Source: Candidatus Heteroruminococcus faecigallinarum
Lineage (GTDB): Bacteria; Bacillota; Clostridia; Oscillospirales; Ruminococcaceae
NCBI GenBank assembly: GCA_904387055.1
Contig: CAJFKV010000011.1
Location: forward strand, 1-47,107
Length of the DNA stretch: 47,107 bases
Direction: 5' to 3'
Both the position numbers and the translations under genes were made by a program. Of this stretch, positions 7,397 through 17,329 are shown in pieces. Every line of letters begins with the position of its first letter. Position 1 is the first letter of the stretch. The notes under the pieces are model-generated. The model made no database searches and was not told where the DNA came from. It worked only from the letters and a program-made list of their open reading frames with translations.

Positions 7397-8800
7397 TTAG
7401 GCCTTGCCGTCCAGCAGGGACTTGGCCTCTTCCGGCTTGTAGAACCGATCCAGCAGCTGGTCGTCCACCCGGTCCAGCGTCTCCCGCGGCAGGAGGGACA
7501 GCAGCTTCCAGCCCAGGTCCAGGGTCTGGTCGATGGTGCGGTCCACATGGAAGCCTTGGTCCAGGAAATGCTTCTCAAAGGCGCTGCCGAAGGCCAGGTA
7601 CTGCTTGTCGGTGGGACTCAGCTCCTCCTCGCCGATGACCGACGCCAGGGACCGGGCGTCCTGCACCTTGGCATAGGAGGCAAAGAGCTGGTTGGACAGG
7701 GCGGAGTGGTCGGCCCGGGTGTACCCCTCGCCGATGCCGTCCTTCATCAACCGGGACAGGGACGGCAGCACCGACACGGGGGGATAGATGCCGTTCTGGT
7801 CCAGGGACCGGTCCAGCACGATCTGCCCCTCGGTGATGTAGCCGGTCAGGTCGGGCACCGGGTGGGTGATGTCGTCGTTGGGCATGGTGAGGATGGGAAT
7901 CTGGGTCACCGAGCCGGTGCTCCCCTTCACCACGCCGGCCCGCTCGTAGAGGGAGGCCAGGTCGGAGTAGAGGTAGCCGGGATAGCCTTTCCGGCCGGGG
8001 ATCTCCCCCTTGGAGGAGGAAAATTCCCGCAGGGCCTCCGCGTAGGAGGTCATATCGGTGAGGATGACCAGCACGTGCATGTTGTGCTCGTAGGCCAGAT
8101 ACTCGGCCACCGTCAGGGCACAGCGGGGGGTCAGGATCCGCTCGATGATGGGGTCGTTGGACAGGTTGAGGAACATGACCACGTTGCCCAGCACCCCCGA
8201 CGATTCAAAGGAGCTGCGGAAGTAATCGGCCACGTCGTTCTTGACGCCCATGGCGGCAAACACCACGCAGAACTGCTCGTCGGTACCGGTTACCTGGGCC
8301 TGCCGGACAATCTGGACCGCCAGCTTGTTGTGCTGCATGCCGGAACCGGAGAAGATGGGCAGCTTTTGCCCCCGGATCAAGGTAGCCAGGGCATCGATGG
8401 AGGAGATGCCGGTGCGGATATAGTTGCGGGGATAGGTACGGGAGACGGGGTTGAGGGGCTTGCCGTTGATGTCGCCGTATTTCTCGGCGAAGACCTCCCC
8501 CAGGCCGTCGATGGGGCGGCCAGCCCCGTTGAGGACCCGCCCCAGGATCTCCTTGGACAGGGGAACCTCCATGGGCCGTCCCAGCAGCCGGGTCCGGGTG
8601 TTGACCAGGGAGAGGCCCCTGGTCCCTTCAAAGACCTGGACAATCACCTGCTCGCCGGAGATCTGCACCACCCGCCCGGTGCGGACGGTGCCGTCGTCCA
8701 GGCGAAGCTCCACCATCTCCTCATAGCTGGCGTTCTTCACGTGATCCAGCACCACCAGGGGGCCGTTGATCTCCCGAAGGCCGATATATTGAACGCTCAT
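7397..8800 (-). CDS. ntpB: V-type ATPase subunit B (non-catalytic head subunit)
   Basis: 467 residues. [19 protein letters not shown] is the family N-terminus, followed by GRPIDG, the [20 protein letters not shown] block and the [11 protein letters not shown] loop of subunit B. It alternates with subunit A in the head and contributes arginine-finger contacts but no P-loop. ATG at 8800 has GGGGGG eight bases upstream and lies one base past the stop of subunit A, so the two are likely translationally coupled. An upstream in-frame extension overlaps subunit A and was rejected. Confidence 0.96.
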   Translation of the reverse strand: MSVQYIGLREINGPLVVLDHVKNASYEEMVELRLDDGTVRTGRVVQISGEQVIVQVFEGTRGLSLVNTRTRLLGRPMEVPLSKEILGRVLNGAGRPIDGLGEVFAEKYGDINGKPLNPVSRTYPRNYIRTGISSIDALATLIRGQKLPIFSGSGMQHNKLAVQIVRQAQVTGTDEQFCVVFAAMGVKNDVADYFRSSFESSGVLGNVVMFLNLSNDPIIERILTPRCALTVAEYLAYEHNMHVLVILTDMTSYAEALREFSSSKGEIPGRKGYPGYLYSDLASLYERAGVVKGSTGSVTQIPILTMPNDDITHPVPDLTGYITEGQIVLDRSLDQNGIYPPVSVLPSLSRLMKDGIGEGYTRADHSALSNQLFASYAKVQDARSLASVIGEEELSPTDKQYLAFGSAFEKHFLDQGFHVDRTIDQTLDLGWKLLSLLPRETLDRVDDQLLDRFYKPEEAKSLLDGKA

Positions 8801-8801
8801 C

Positions 8802-10583
8802 TCAGTTTCCCCCCTTTCCCTGGGCGCTGGGCACGGTGATGCCGGCCAGCGCCTGGTCGATCTCCTGCTGGAGCTGGTCAAACAGCTCCGGGCGGTTGTT
8901 GGGAATGTCGTACTTGATCTTGACAACCTTGTCCATCAGGCCGGTTTCCAGCAGCTGGCTGAGGGGCACGCCGCTGGAAACCAGGGCCCGGCACCGGTTG
9001 TACAGGTACAGGATGACGGCCATCATCTTCATCTGCTTCTCCAGGGGGACGTAGGTATCCTCCTGGTGGTAGGCGTTTTGCTGGAGGAAGCCCACCCGGA
9101 TAACCCGGCTGATCTCGATGACCAGCTTCTGGTCGTCGGGGAGCACGTCGGCACCGATGAGCTTGACGATCTCCATCAGCTTGCTTTCCTCCTGGAGCAG
9201 CCCCACCAGCTCCTGGCGGGTGCGCATGAACTGGGGATCGATGTTGCGGTTGTACCAGTCCCCCAGGTCGTCCAGATACTCGCTGTAGCTGGTGTTCCAG
9301 TTGATGGCGGGGTAGTGGCGGGCATAGGCCAGGGATTTGTCCAGGGCCCAGAAGCAGCGGACAAACCGCTTGGTGTTCTGGGTGACCGGCTCGGAGAAGT
9401 CGGCCCCCTGGGGCGACACGGCCCCGATGATGGAGACGGACCCCTCGCTGCCGCCCAGGACCTCCACATACCCGGCCCGCTCATAGAACTCGCTCAGGCG
9501 GGAGGGCAGGTAGGCGGGGAAGCCTTCCTCGGCAGGCATCTCCTCCAGCCGGCCGGAGATTTCCCGCAGGGCCTCGGCCCACCGGGAGGTGGAGTCGGCC
9601 ATGATGGCCACATGGTAGCCCATGTCCCGGTAATACTCCGCAAGGGTGATGCCGGTGTAGATGGACGCTTCCCGGGCGGCCACCGGCATGTTGGAGGTAT
9701 TGGCGATGAGGACGGTCCGGTCGGTGAGGGGCTTCCCGCTCTTGGGGTCGATCAGGCTGCCGAACTCCTCCAGCACCTGGGTCATCTCGTTGCCCCGCTC
9801 GCCGCAGCCGATATAGACGATGATGTCGGCGTCCGACCATTTGGCCAGCTGGTGCTGGGTCATGGTCTTGCCGGTGCCGAAGCCCCCGGGCACGGCGGCG
9901 GTGCCCCCCTTGGCGATGGGGAAGACGCTGTCGATGATCCGCTGGCCGGTGATGAGGGGCCGGGTGATGGGCAGGCGCTTGGATACCGGGCGGGCGATCC
10001 GGATGGGCCACCGCTGGCAGAGGGTCAGGTCGTGGTCCTGGCCCTTTTGGTCCCGCAGGCGGACCACCGTCTCGTCCACGGGATAGGCGCCGTTTTCCGC
10101 CACCCAGGTGACCTCTCCCTCCAGGGTGGGGGGAAGGATGCACCGGTGGGTGATGAGGGAGGTTTCCGGGCAGGTGGCATAGACCTGGCCGGGGGCAAGA
10201 TGGTCCCCCACCTTGACGGTGACCGTCACGTCCCAGCGGCGCTGGGGGTCCAGGGCGCTCACGTTGCTGCCCTCGTCGATGAAGTGGCCGGAAAGCTCCT
10301 CCAGCTTCTTGAGGGGGCGCTGAATCCCGTCAAAGATGTTGGACAGGATGCCCGGGCCCAGGGTGGCGCTGATGGGGGAACCGGTGGGCTCCACCGGCTC
10401 CCCGGGGCGCAGCCCGGTGGTCACCTCGTAGACCTGGATGGTGGTGCGGCGCTGGTTGATGGAGATAACCTCTCCGATCAGCCGCTTGTTCCCCACATAC
10501 ACCATTTCCTGCATGGAAAAATCGGTTGAATCCAGAACGGTGATGACAGGACCGTTGATGGAGTAGATAACATTGTTGCTCAT
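8802..10583 (-). CDS. ntpA: V-type ATPase subunit A (catalytic head subunit)
   Basis: 593 residues, the usual length. The P-loop GGFGTGKT is near 230, followed by the [16 protein letters not shown] block, the [23 protein letters not shown] motif region (about 325-350) and the SGSIS-like [16 protein letters not shown] stretch. It binds and hydrolyses or synthesises ATP at the A/B interfaces. ATG at 10583 ([12 protein letters not shown]) has GGAGG six bases upstream; the ATG four codons earlier overlaps that ribosome site and is unlikely. No catalytic residue is missing. Confidence 0.97.
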   Translation of the reverse strand: MSNNVIYSINGPVITVLDSTDFSMQEMVYVGNKRLIGEVISINQRRTTIQVYEVTTGLRPGEPVEPTGSPISATLGPGILSNIFDGIQRPLKKLEELSGHFIDEGSNVSALDPQRRWDVTVTVKVGDHLAPGQVYATCPETSLITHRCILPPTLEGEVTWVAENGAYPVDETVVRLRDQKGQDHDLTLCQRWPIRIARPVSKRLPITRPLITGQRIIDSVFPIAKGGTAAVPGGFGTGKTMTQHQLAKWSDADIIVYIGCGERGNEMTQVLEEFGSLIDPKSGKPLTDRTVLIANTSNMPVAAREASIYTGITLAEYYRDMGYHVAIMADSTSRWAEALREISGRLEEMPAEEGFPAYLPSRLSEFYERAGYVEVLGGSEGSVSIIGAVSPQGADFSEPVTQNTKRFVRCFWALDKSLAYARHYPAINWNTSYSEYLDDLGDWYNRNIDPQFMRTRQELVGLLQEESKLMEIVKLIGADVLPDDQKLVIEISRVIRVGFLQQNAYHQEDTYVPLEKQMKMMAVILYLYNRCRALVSSGVPLSQLLETGLMDKVVKIKYDIPNNRPELFDQLQQEIDQALAGITVPSAQGKGGN

Positions 10584-10622
10584 GTGGGCCTCCATAATGT
10601 TGAGGTTAGAGGGGGAAAAGGC

Positions 10623-11246
10623 TTATTCCACCGTCAGGCCGCTGGCGGCGGCAAACCATGCCCGCTGGTCTTCCAGCTTGCTGTCCAGGGTTTCGTCGGC
10701 AAACAGGCCGGCCTCCTGGTTCTGGCACTGGAGGCCGCCCAGGCGGATGGCGTCGCTGGCTTCTACCCGGCACCCCTTGCCAAAGGCCTTGGCAAGGTCA
10801 TCGGCAAAGGGCAGGTCCCGGGGGGCGACCAGCAGGACCGACCCCTCCTGGGGAAAGAGGCCGCAGAGGGAAGAGGCGGTCTCCAGCAGGAAATCCCGGT
10901 ACTGGCTGGTGGCGGCAAAGGCCAGCAGCCGCTTGCTCACCGCGTCAAAGACCTTGCCGGTCAGCGCTTCCCGGTGGAGCAGGAGCTCCTGCCGCATGGC
11001 GTTCTCCTGGCGGGCAATCTCCCGCACCGAGGACCCCTTGATCTGGGCAATTTCCCCTTGAATCTTGCCATAAAGCTCCACCAGGACCTCGTGTTCCGCC
11101 TGGGAAAACTGCTGTGCCTTGTAGTCGTCGGCCTGCTTGCGCAGGGAGGCGCTCTGTTCCTGGGCCTCCTCCAGCATTGCCTGCCCGATCTGGGCGATGT
11201 TGGGCTGGAGCGCCGCGGGCTCCAGCTGGCGATTGTCGTTGGCCAT
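10623..11246 (-). CDS. ntpE: V-type ATPase subunit E (peripheral stalk)
   Basis: 207 residues. A long charged N-terminal helix (about 15-105, rich in E, Q, K and A; coiled coil) leads to a compact C-terminal domain with the VSKRLLAFAATSQYRDFLLE region. This is the layout of subunit E, which joins the head to subunit I. It lies between F and A. ATG at 11246 follows GGAGA nine bases upstream. Sequence conservation in this family is low; the operon position supports the call. Confidence 0.88.
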   Translation of the reverse strand: MANDNRQLEPAALQPNIAQIGQAMLEEAQEQSASLRKQADDYKAQQFSQAEHEVLVELYGKIQGEIAQIKGSSVREIARQENAMRQELLLHREALTGKVFDAVSKRLLAFAATSQYRDFLLETASSLCGLFPQEGSVLLVAPRDLPFADDLAKAFGKGCRVEASDAIRLGGLQCQNQEAGLFADETLDSKLEDQRAWFAAASGLTVE

Positions 11247-11277
11247 AGGGAAAAATCTCCTTTCGGGGAAGAGGGAA

Positions 11278-11586
11278 TCAGATGGTGATCCCCACGGCCT
11301 CCCGCACGTATTTGGTGATGGAATCGGAGAGCTTGCCCGCCCCGTGCCGGTCGCTTACCTCCAGAATGAGGGGCTGTTTGTTGGTCATCTTCAGCTCGTA
11401 GACCAGCTGGGGGCAGAGGGCGATCAGCTTGGCGGTGATGAGGACAATCCCGATCCGGGGGTCCTTGCAGGCGGCCCGCAGCTGGCTCTCCACTTCTTTT
11501 GCGTCGTGGACGATCACCCCGTCGATCCCCGCCAGGCGCATGCCTTCGTGGGTATCGGCGTTGTCGCTGATGAGAAAGATCCGCAT
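11278..11586 (-). CDS. ntpG: V-type ATPase subunit F
   Basis: 102 residues. MRIFLISDNADTHEGMRLAGI and the IGIVLITAKLI strand are typical of subunit F, a small Rossmann-like protein that binds the D rotor (named NtpG in Enterococcus hirae). AAGGAGG lies just before the ATG at 11586. It is in operon order K-F-E. Confidence 0.92.
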   Translation of the reverse strand: MRIFLISDNADTHEGMRLAGIDGVIVHDAKEVESQLRAACKDPRIGIVLITAKLIALCPQLVYELKMTNKQPLILEVSDRHGAGKLSDSITKYVREAVGITI

Positions 11587-11612
11587 GGGGATTCCTCCTT
11601 GAACGGGGACGG

Positions 11613-12059
11613 TTACAGGTTGTTGATGATGAGGATGGAGATCAGCAGGCCGTAGAGGGCGACGCCTTCGCCCAGGGCCACGAAGATCAGGGACTTACCA
11701 AAGTTTTTGGCATCCTCGCTGAAGGCGCCGATGGCAGCGGGGGCAGCGGCGGCCACGGCGATGCCGGCACCGATGCAGGACAGGCCGGTTACCAGGGCGG
11801 CGGCCAGGTAGCCCATGCCGGCGCCCGTCGAGACAACCTCGGCCACCGCCTCGGTGGTGGCAGGGGCAGCCATGGCGAAGAGGTCGGCCACCGGCATCAC
11901 CATGGCGCAGAGGGCCACGCCGAAGAAGGCGCACAGGTTAAACACCATGGCGTGCTTGGCCTTGCGGCCGGTGGTGACCCCCCGGTAAACCGGCACCAGG
12001 GGCATGGCGAGGAGAAGGACAATGGCCAGGGGCAGCAGAAGCATCATCAGGGTAGACAT
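11613..12059 (-). CDS. ntpK: V-type ATPase proteolipid subunit K (rotor ring)
   Basis: 148 residues with four hydrophobic segments (about 2-24, 40-62, 80-110, 120-146). The second hairpin is the canonical proteolipid pair: GLSCIGAGIAVAAAAPAAIGA, then FVALGEGVALYGLLISILI with the ion-binding glutamate in GEGVALYG. The first hairpin is a diverged copy without a glutamate in its last helix. The protein contains no glutamine at all, so the Gln ligands of the Na+ site of E. hirae NtpK are absent, and the residue after the key Glu is Gly. This favours H+ over Na+ coupling (inference). GGAGG precedes the ATG. Confidence 0.92.
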   Translation of the reverse strand: MSTLMMLLLPLAIVLLLAMPLVPVYRGVTTGRKAKHAMVFNLCAFFGVALCAMVMPVADLFAMAAPATTEAVAEVVSTGAGMGYLAAALVTGLSCIGAGIAVAAAAPAAIGAFSEDAKNFGKSLIFVALGEGVALYGLLISILIINNL

Positions 12060-12141
12060 AGTACAGTACCTCCAAATGTTGAAAAATCATAGACTCTGTA
12101 TGGACGTTCCGGCGCCGCCGGAAAGAAGGAAGGGGAACCGG

Positions 12142-14004
12142 TTATTTGGCCGCCGGCTGCTTTTCCACCGAGAAGGGGGTGTAGGGCTCGCCGCCGCCGT
12201 CGTAAAAGCGGCTGAAGATCTCGTAGTATTCCAGGCGCAGCACCTGGATGCCCACGATCAACCCCTCCATGGCCATGACGAAGAGGTTGCCCACGATCAC
12301 CACCACAATGGAGGCGCCGGAGCCCACCATCTCCGAGAGGGTCATCACCACCAGCATCATGCCGGCGTGGCTCAGGATGAAGCCGCCCACACGGAGGAAG
12401 GACATGGTGTTGGTCACAAAGCTGAGGAGCACCTCGAACATCTCGAAGAAGGTCTCCACAAAGAATGCCCCAAATCCCGCCTCAAACAGGTGATGGCGGT
12501 GGCGGAGCAGCTTGGTGATCGGTTCCTGGAAGAAGACGACCACCAGGGGGAGCACCAGGCAGAGAAGGACAAAGGGCAGATGGAGGATGTTCACCTGGAA
12601 GACCAGGGTGGACACCGCCGCCGCCAGCACCGAGCAATAGAAGACCAGCCCGGCCAGCCCGTTGTTGGAAAAGAGGGCCCGGCCCCAGTCCCGGTGGCGG
12701 ATGCCCAGGGCGATGTTGATGAGGATGGAGCAGATAATCAGCAGGGCGCCCAATCCCACCGCCCCGATGAGGAGGGACGAGGTGGTGCCGGGGTCCATCA
12801 CCTCCAGGGGCTTCTCGGCAAAGCCAAGGGCGTGGTACAGGGGGTCCAGAGCGTGTTCATAGCCGAACACCGACCCGTACAGGCAGCCGAAGAAGGCGGA
12901 CGAGAACCCGATGCGGGTGAGAACCTTCCCCAGGCCCATCCGCTTCCATTTCCACATGAGGATGCCGATGAGGCTCAGCAGCAGCCCCTGCCCCAGGTCG
13001 CCGAACATGATGCCGAAGAGAAGGGTGTAGGTAATGGCCACATAGGGGGTGGGGTCGATGTCCTTGTAGGAGGGCAGGCCGTACATGGTGACAAACATCT
13101 CGAAGGACCGGGTAAACCGGTTGTTCTTCAGCTGGACGGGAGGGTTGAGGCGGGCGTCGCTTTCGGCGGGGCTCACCTTCAGCTCCACATCCAGTCCCTT
13201 GAAGAGGGTGACGAATTCCTGCTCCTTGTCGGCGGGAATGAACCCCAGCAGGGTAAACCGCTTGCCGCTGTAGCCCACATATTTCCGCAGCTCGAAGGCC
13301 CCCTGCATGAACATCAGCTCGTTCTTCACCGTGGCCAGGCGGGTGCCGTTGGCGTCGTTCCAGCCCTTTACATCCGCTTTTACCTGCTCCAGGCGGTTCT
13401 GCTGCTCCTCCACCTCCCGGCGGAGAAGGGCGACCACCTCCTCGGGGGTGCCGTGGGCACAGTCGGGAAGATGAATCCGCTCAAAAAACAGGGAGGAGAA
13501 GAGGGTGTCGATCTCCGCCTTGTAGGCGTTGGCGGTGATATACATGCACCAGTGGTAGTCCTCGTCGTGGTCGAAGGAGAAGAAGGCAAAGGGCTGGTCC
13601 TTGTAGTACTGAAGCTTGGCATAGCTTTCCTGGGGCAGCCGCCCAAACCGCACCTTGAGGTATTGGCAGGTCCACAGGTCGTCAAACTTCACGTCCAGGG
13701 CGGACAGATGCTCCATAAACCGGATGGAGTTCTGCTGGGACAGCAGGTCCTGCTCCATCTCCTTCTGCCGGTCGGTCAGCTGGGCCAGCTGCTGGTCGGC
13801 CGAGGTGACGTATTCCTGCAGCTTGGTGGTCAGGCTGTTGTAGGCGCTGGTGCCCGGCAGGGGCGGCGGAGAAGCGGAGTACTCCGCCAGAGAGGAGGTT
13901 TGCTCCGGATGGAAGATCCCGGAGTGGGTGCAGCACAGGAGGGCGTCGTCCAGTTTTTCCCGGTCGCCGCTGATGCTCACCAAGACCATCTTGGCAATCG
14001 CCAT
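12142..14004 (-). CDS. ntpI: V-type ATPase subunit I (membrane stator)
   Basis: 620 residues. The N-terminal half (about 1-310) is cytosolic with coiled-coil stretches (90-120, 215-250) and makes the stator arm. The C-terminal half holds about seven membrane helices, including the TLLFGIMFGDLGQGLLL block typical of subunit I/a and the FVTNTMSFLRVGGFILSHAGM segment, whose arginine faces the K ring. It forms the ion half-channels. The protein ends in a short polar tail. It follows subunit C and precedes K, the standard order. Confidence 0.94.
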   Translation of the reverse strand: MAIAKMVLVSISGDREKLDDALLCCTHSGIFHPEQTSSLAEYSASPPPLPGTSAYNSLTTKLQEYVTSADQQLAQLTDRQKEMEQDLLSQQNSIRFMEHLSALDVKFDDLWTCQYLKVRFGRLPQESYAKLQYYKDQPFAFFSFDHDEDYHWCMYITANAYKAEIDTLFSSLFFERIHLPDCAHGTPEEVVALLRREVEEQQNRLEQVKADVKGWNDANGTRLATVKNELMFMQGAFELRKYVGYSGKRFTLLGFIPADKEQEFVTLFKGLDVELKVSPAESDARLNPPVQLKNNRFTRSFEMFVTMYGLPSYKDIDPTPYVAITYTLLFGIMFGDLGQGLLLSLIGILMWKWKRMGLGKVLTRIGFSSAFFGCLYGSVFGYEHALDPLYHALGFAEKPLEVMDPGTTSSLLIGAVGLGALLIICSILINIALGIRHRDWGRALFSNNGLAGLVFYCSVLAAAVSTLVFQVNILHLPFVLLCLVLPLVVVFFQEPITKLLRHRHHLFEAGFGAFFVETFFEMFEVLLSFVTNTMSFLRVGGFILSHAGMMLVVMTLSEMVGSGASIVVVIVGNLFVMAMEGLIVGIQVLRLEYYEIFSRFYDGGGEPYTPFSVEKQPAAK

Positions 14005-14028
14005 CGTGAATCAGGCCACCTTTCAAAA

Positions 14029-15072
14029 TCACAGTATCAAGAGAACGCGGATATCCTTGGGCGCCAAGCCGTACCGGATTCCCTCGATGATATTGGTAAT
14101 ATTGGCAAGCTCCGTGGACAGGAGATAGAGATAGGATACCAGGGCCGAGGAGGGCTGGGTGGAGAAACGCATCAGATGCTTGCACAGGGAGACCCCTGCC
14201 TTCTGGGTAAAGCCCTCAATATAATAGATGTCCCGGCCGTCCTGGGAAAGAAATTTCCGGTAGGAGCTTTCCTCCAGCACCTGGCGGAGGCGGTCAAAGG
14301 TATCCGCCTCCAGCATCTGCAGGATGGTGCCGCTGCCCGGGGTGTCGAAGGGGAGAAGCAGGGAGCGGATCTCCTCGTTCCCCGTGCGGAAAAACCGCTT
14401 GAGCCGGTAGACCAGGGCGATGTTGTAAAACTCGATCTCCTGGTACATCAGGCTCTCCAGCTCCTGGCGGGGGGCCCCGCGGAACTGGCGGGCGATGAGG
14501 GAGAGGATGGTGCGGTAATAATAGGTTTCCAGGGCGGTTTCACAGGCCAGGATGTTCACCGGCTCGTTTCCCACCGGGCGGAACAGCTCCAGCACCTTAT
14601 AATAGGGGGTGCGGCGGATCACCGCCAGCAGATCGTCGTAGCTGCGGACGGTGGCCAGCTTCCGGATGGGGAAGGAGGCGTACCGCTCCAGGTAGGCGGG
14701 AAGGGTGAAGAGAAGGTCCAGGGAAGCACCGGAACGCAGGAGGCGGACCGCGGTCAGAAGCTCCTCCACCTCTCCCCGGATCACCACAAACCGGTAAAAA
14801 TCGGTTTCCTGGGAGAAATCGTATCGGATCAGCCGCATATACCGGGTGAACCGCTCCTTCCGCAGGAGGGACTCCAAATATCCCCGGTGGACGGTGTTCT
14901 CGTCAATCGAGGCCAGGGCCGGACCATAGTGGGTGCTGTTCTTCAGGTAAGAGGCGACCTCTGCCACCGAATGCATCTGCACCAGCTGCTCATAGTCCGC
15001 CGCCTTCAGCCGCTTGCCAAACATCACCCGGATCTTGGTTAGGATCGACTTGGTTGAGAGGCTCTCAAACAT
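14029..15072 (-). CDS. ntpC: V-type ATPase subunit C/d (rotor socket)
   Basis: 347 residues, all-helical, matching the V0D/AC39 family: a short N-terminal YEQLVQMHSVAEVASYLKNS segment and repeated helical blocks with YxYRTILSLIARQFRG and the EIEFYNIALVYRLK signature. The subunit caps the K ring and receives the D-F stalk. It sits second in the operon between the small stalk gene and subunit I. ATG at 15072. Confidence 0.92.
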   Translation of the reverse strand: MFESLSTKSILTKIRVMFGKRLKAADYEQLVQMHSVAEVASYLKNSTHYGPALASIDENTVHRGYLESLLRKERFTRYMRLIRYDFSQETDFYRFVVIRGEVEELLTAVRLLRSGASLDLLFTLPAYLERYASFPIRKLATVRSYDDLLAVIRRTPYYKVLELFRPVGNEPVNILACETALETYYYRTILSLIARQFRGAPRQELESLMYQEIEFYNIALVYRLKRFFRTGNEEIRSLLLPFDTPGSGTILQMLEADTFDRLRQVLEESSYRKFLSQDGRDIYYIEGFTQKAGVSLCKHLMRFSTQPSSALVSYLYLLSTELANITNIIEGIRYGLAPKDIRVLLIL

Positions 15073-15076
15073 ACAA

Positions 15077-15388
15077 TCACCTGCCTAAACATCTGGCAAA
15101 AAGGGCGTCTTCCCACTCCTGATGGTGCTGGGAATACTGCTGGTCCATCCGGTTCCGAAGCTCCCCGAACTGCTGGGCAAGCGCCTGCTGGTTTTCCCGG
15201 GTCAGCTTGTCTTCGTCCTCTTGGATCAGCTGGATGCGGTGCTGTGCTTCCTCCGCATAGGTTTTCTTGAACTGGTTGACGTCGGTGGGAATGGCGCCCA
15301 GGGTATCGTTTAAATACCGGGTGGCCTCCTCCACCATCTTCCGCGCCTGCTTATCCAGGTCGATCAGTTGATTGATGACGGCATCCAT
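15077..15388 (-). CDS. V-type ATPase small peripheral-stalk subunit (G/H-like)
   Basis: 103 residues, almost entirely a charged helix (E, Q, R and K-rich from about 15 to 95), as expected for the coiled-coil partner of subunit E (NtpF in E. hirae, subunit G/H in other nomenclature). The ATG at 15388 is chosen because AAAGGAGG lies eight bases upstream. A longer frame to 15475 runs into the operon promoter. Conservation is too weak to name it from sequence alone; position at the head of the V-ATPase operon, four bases before subunit C, supports the role. Confidence 0.8.
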   Translation of the reverse strand: MDAVINQLIDLDKQARKMVEEATRYLNDTLGAIPTDVNQFKKTYAEEAQHRIQLIQEDEDKLTRENQQALAQQFGELRNRMDQQYSQHHQEWEDALFARCLGR

Positions 15389-15439
15389 CGCCTCAGCCTC
15401 CTTTGCTGCCGTGTTGAGTTCGCGCATTGGCATCAACTT

Positions 15440-15468
15440 ATGATATACCCGGCGACTGGAATTTGCAA
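15440..15468 (-). promoter_or_regulatory. Promoter of the V-type ATPase operon
   Basis: TTGCAA at 15463-15468, 17 bp, TATCAT at 15440-15445 on the minus strand, about 50 bp before the first start codon. The rest of 15469-15631 is moderately AT-rich with nothing else recognised. Confidence 0.65.
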
Positions 15469-15631
15469 GGTGCATTCTGGTGAAATACCAAGAAAATTGA
15501 CCGGCATCTTCTTACAAAGTGACGGATTTTTATGGAGTGACAATTTCTTTTTCTCAACATATTGGCAGATTTACCAGAAAACCTTCCCCATCGTGGAGGA
15601 AAAGCGATGGGTACTCTTGGGCAAAGGAAAA

Positions 15632-15652
15632 CCCCGTCCCACCGGGACGGGG
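15632..15652 (-). terminator. Terminator after the UPF0210 gene
   Basis: CCCCGTCCC and GGGACGGGG pair around a three-base loop, followed on the minus strand by TTTTCCTTT. It ends the nadE-UPF0237-UPF0210 unit. Confidence 0.8.
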
Positions 15653-15661
15653 CAAGAGGGT

Positions 15662-17017
15662 TTAATTCTTGAGGCTTTGCAGGGGAGCGGGGATGTGCCC
15701 GCCCCGATGGACAAACCGGGCAGGAGAAAAGGTGTTGAGAGCCATGACCGGCCCGCTGCCCAGCAGCCCTCCAAAGGAGAGCTCTTCCCCCATCCCCTTG
15801 CCGATGGCGGGGATGAGGCGGACGGCGGTGGTTTTGGAGTTGACCATCCCGATGGCCGCCTCGTCGGCAATGATGGCGGCGATGGTTTCCGGGGTGGTGT
15901 CCCCGGGGACGACGATCATATCCAGGCCCACCGAGCAGACGGCGGTCATCGCCTCCAGCTTCTCCACACAGAGGGAACCCTTCCGGGCGGCGTCGATCAT
16001 TCCCGCGTCCTCGCTGACCGGGATAAAAGCGCCGGACAGTCCCCCCACCGAGGAGGAGGCCATCACTCCGCCCTTCTTCACCGCGTCGTTCAGCATGGCC
16101 AGGCAGGCGGTGGTGCCGGGGGCGCCGCAGCACTCCAGGCCGATCTCCTCCAGGATGTGTGCCACCGAATCCCCGATGGCGGGGGTGGGGGCCAGGGACA
16201 GGTCCACGATGCCGAAGGGAACCCCCAGCCGGCGGGAAGCCTCGGTGCCCACCAGCTGGCCCATCCGGGTGATCTTGAAGGCGGTTTTCTTGATGAGCTC
16301 GGCCACCTCGTGGAGGGGGATGTCTCCCGCCTTGGCCAGGGCGGCCCGCACCACCCCGGGGCCGGAGACCCCCACGTTGATGACACAGTCCGGCTCCCCC
16401 ACTCCATGGAAGGCGCCGGCCATAAAGGGGTTGTCCTCCGGCGCGTTGCAGAAGACCACCAGCTTGGCGGCGCCGATGCAGTCCCGGTCGGCGGTGAGAA
16501 CCGCCGCCTGGCGGACCGCCTGGCCCATCAGGGCCACCGCGTCCATGTTGATGCCGGCCTTGGTGCTGCCGATGTTGACCGAGGAGCAAACCCGCTCGGT
16601 GACCGCCAGGGCCTGGGGAATGGCGGCGATCAGCTCCCGGTCGCCGGCGGAAAAGCCCTTCTGCACCAGGGCCGAAAAGCCGCCGATGAAATTGACCCCC
16701 ACCGTGTGGGCGGCCCGGTCCAGGGTCTTGGCATATTCCACCGGGTCCCCGCCCGATACCGCCGCCAGCATGGCGATGGGGGTGACGGCGATCCGCTTGT
16801 TGATGATGGGAATGCCATACTGGGCCTCGATGGCCTCCCCCACCGCCACCAGGTTCTTGGCCTTCTGGGTGATTTTGTCGTATACCTTCTGGCAGGAGCG
16901 GGCCAGGTCGCTGTCGGCACAGTCCAGCAGCGAGATGCCCATGGTAATGGTGCGGATATCCAGATTCTCGTCCTGGATCATGCGGATGGTTTCCAGGATG
17001 TCGTTGGTCTTGAGCAA
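15662..17017 (-). CDS. UPF0210 (PFL-like, DUF711) family protein
   Basis: 451 residues from TTG at 17017. The family begins with [26 protein letters not shown] sequence exactly there, and GGAAGGGA lies about eight bases upstream; a TTG at 17035 gives a longer but unlikely start. The body carries the UPF0210 blocks [39 protein letters not shown] and the C-terminal [14 protein letters not shown]. The fold is related to pyruvate formate-lyase/ribonucleotide reductase barrels, but no glycyl-radical motif is seen and no reaction is established. The family is nearly always paired with a UPF0237 ACT protein, as here. Confidence 0.93.
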   Translation of the reverse strand: MLKTNDILETIRMIQDENLDIRTITMGISLLDCADSDLARSCQKVYDKITQKAKNLVAVGEAIEAQYGIPIINKRIAVTPIAMLAAVSGGDPVEYAKTLDRAAHTVGVNFIGGFSALVQKGFSAGDRELIAAIPQALAVTERVCSSVNIGSTKAGINMDAVALMGQAVRQAAVLTADRDCIGAAKLVVFCNAPEDNPFMAGAFHGVGEPDCVINVGVSGPGVVRAALAKAGDIPLHEVAELIKKTAFKITRMGQLVGTEASRRLGVPFGIVDLSLAPTPAIGDSVAHILEEIGLECCGAPGTTACLAMLNDAVKKGGVMASSSVGGLSGAFIPVSEDAGMIDAARKGSLCVEKLEAMTAVCSVGLDMIVVPGDTTPETIAAIIADEAAIGMVNSKTTAVRLIPAIGKGMGEELSFGGLLGSGPVMALNTFSPARFVHRGGHIPAPLQSLKN

Positions 17018-17056
17018 ACTATCAGTCCCTTCCAAATCGTTGGCCGGCGGGCCGGT

Positions 17057-17329
17057 TTAGCCGATGGTGTGCATGGAATTGAAGATGTCCTCGTGCATCA
17101 CGTGGATGGTGAGCCCCATCTCCTGGCCCACCTTCTTCAGCTCGTCGCTCAGCTCCTTGTAGTCGCAGTTGAGCTTGCTGATGTCCACCAGCATAATCAT
17201 GGCAAACAGGTCCTGCAGGATCGACTGGGTCACCTCCAGGATGTTGGCGTTGGCCTTGGCACACCGGTCGGATACTTTGGCCATGATGCCCACCATATCC
17301 TTGCCGATCACGGTAATAACAGCTCTCAT
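17057..17329 (-). CDS. UPF0237 ACT-domain protein
   Basis: 90 residues forming one ACT domain: AVITVIGKDMVGIMAKVS (first strand and helix, with the ligand-loop aspartate/glycine region), NILEVTQSILQDLFAMIMLVD and the C-terminal IHVMHEDIFNSMHTI. ACT domains bind amino acids or similar small ligands and regulate a partner. Its ATG overlaps the nadE stop (ATGA, 17326-17329), so translation is coupled to NAD synthase; UPF0210 follows 39 bases later. GGAGG lies 11 bases upstream inside nadE. Role inferred: ligand sensor for UPF0210, possibly linked to nitrogen or NAD status. Confidence 0.92.
   Translation of the reverse strand: MRAVITVIGKDMVGIMAKVSDRCAKANANILEVTQSILQDLFAMIMLVDISKLNCDYKELSDELKKVGQEMGLTIHVMHEDIFNSMHTIG

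Noticed and set aside
12004..15042. 1012-codon open frame on the plus strand
   Set aside because: Antisense to V-ATPase subunits K, I and C; a composition effect of GC-rich codons. No ribosome site and a low-complexity G/H/Q-rich product.
17018..17035. Longer start for UPF0210 at TTG 17035
   Set aside because: The ribosome site GGAAGGGA lies inside that extension and serves the TTG at 17017, where family similarity begins.
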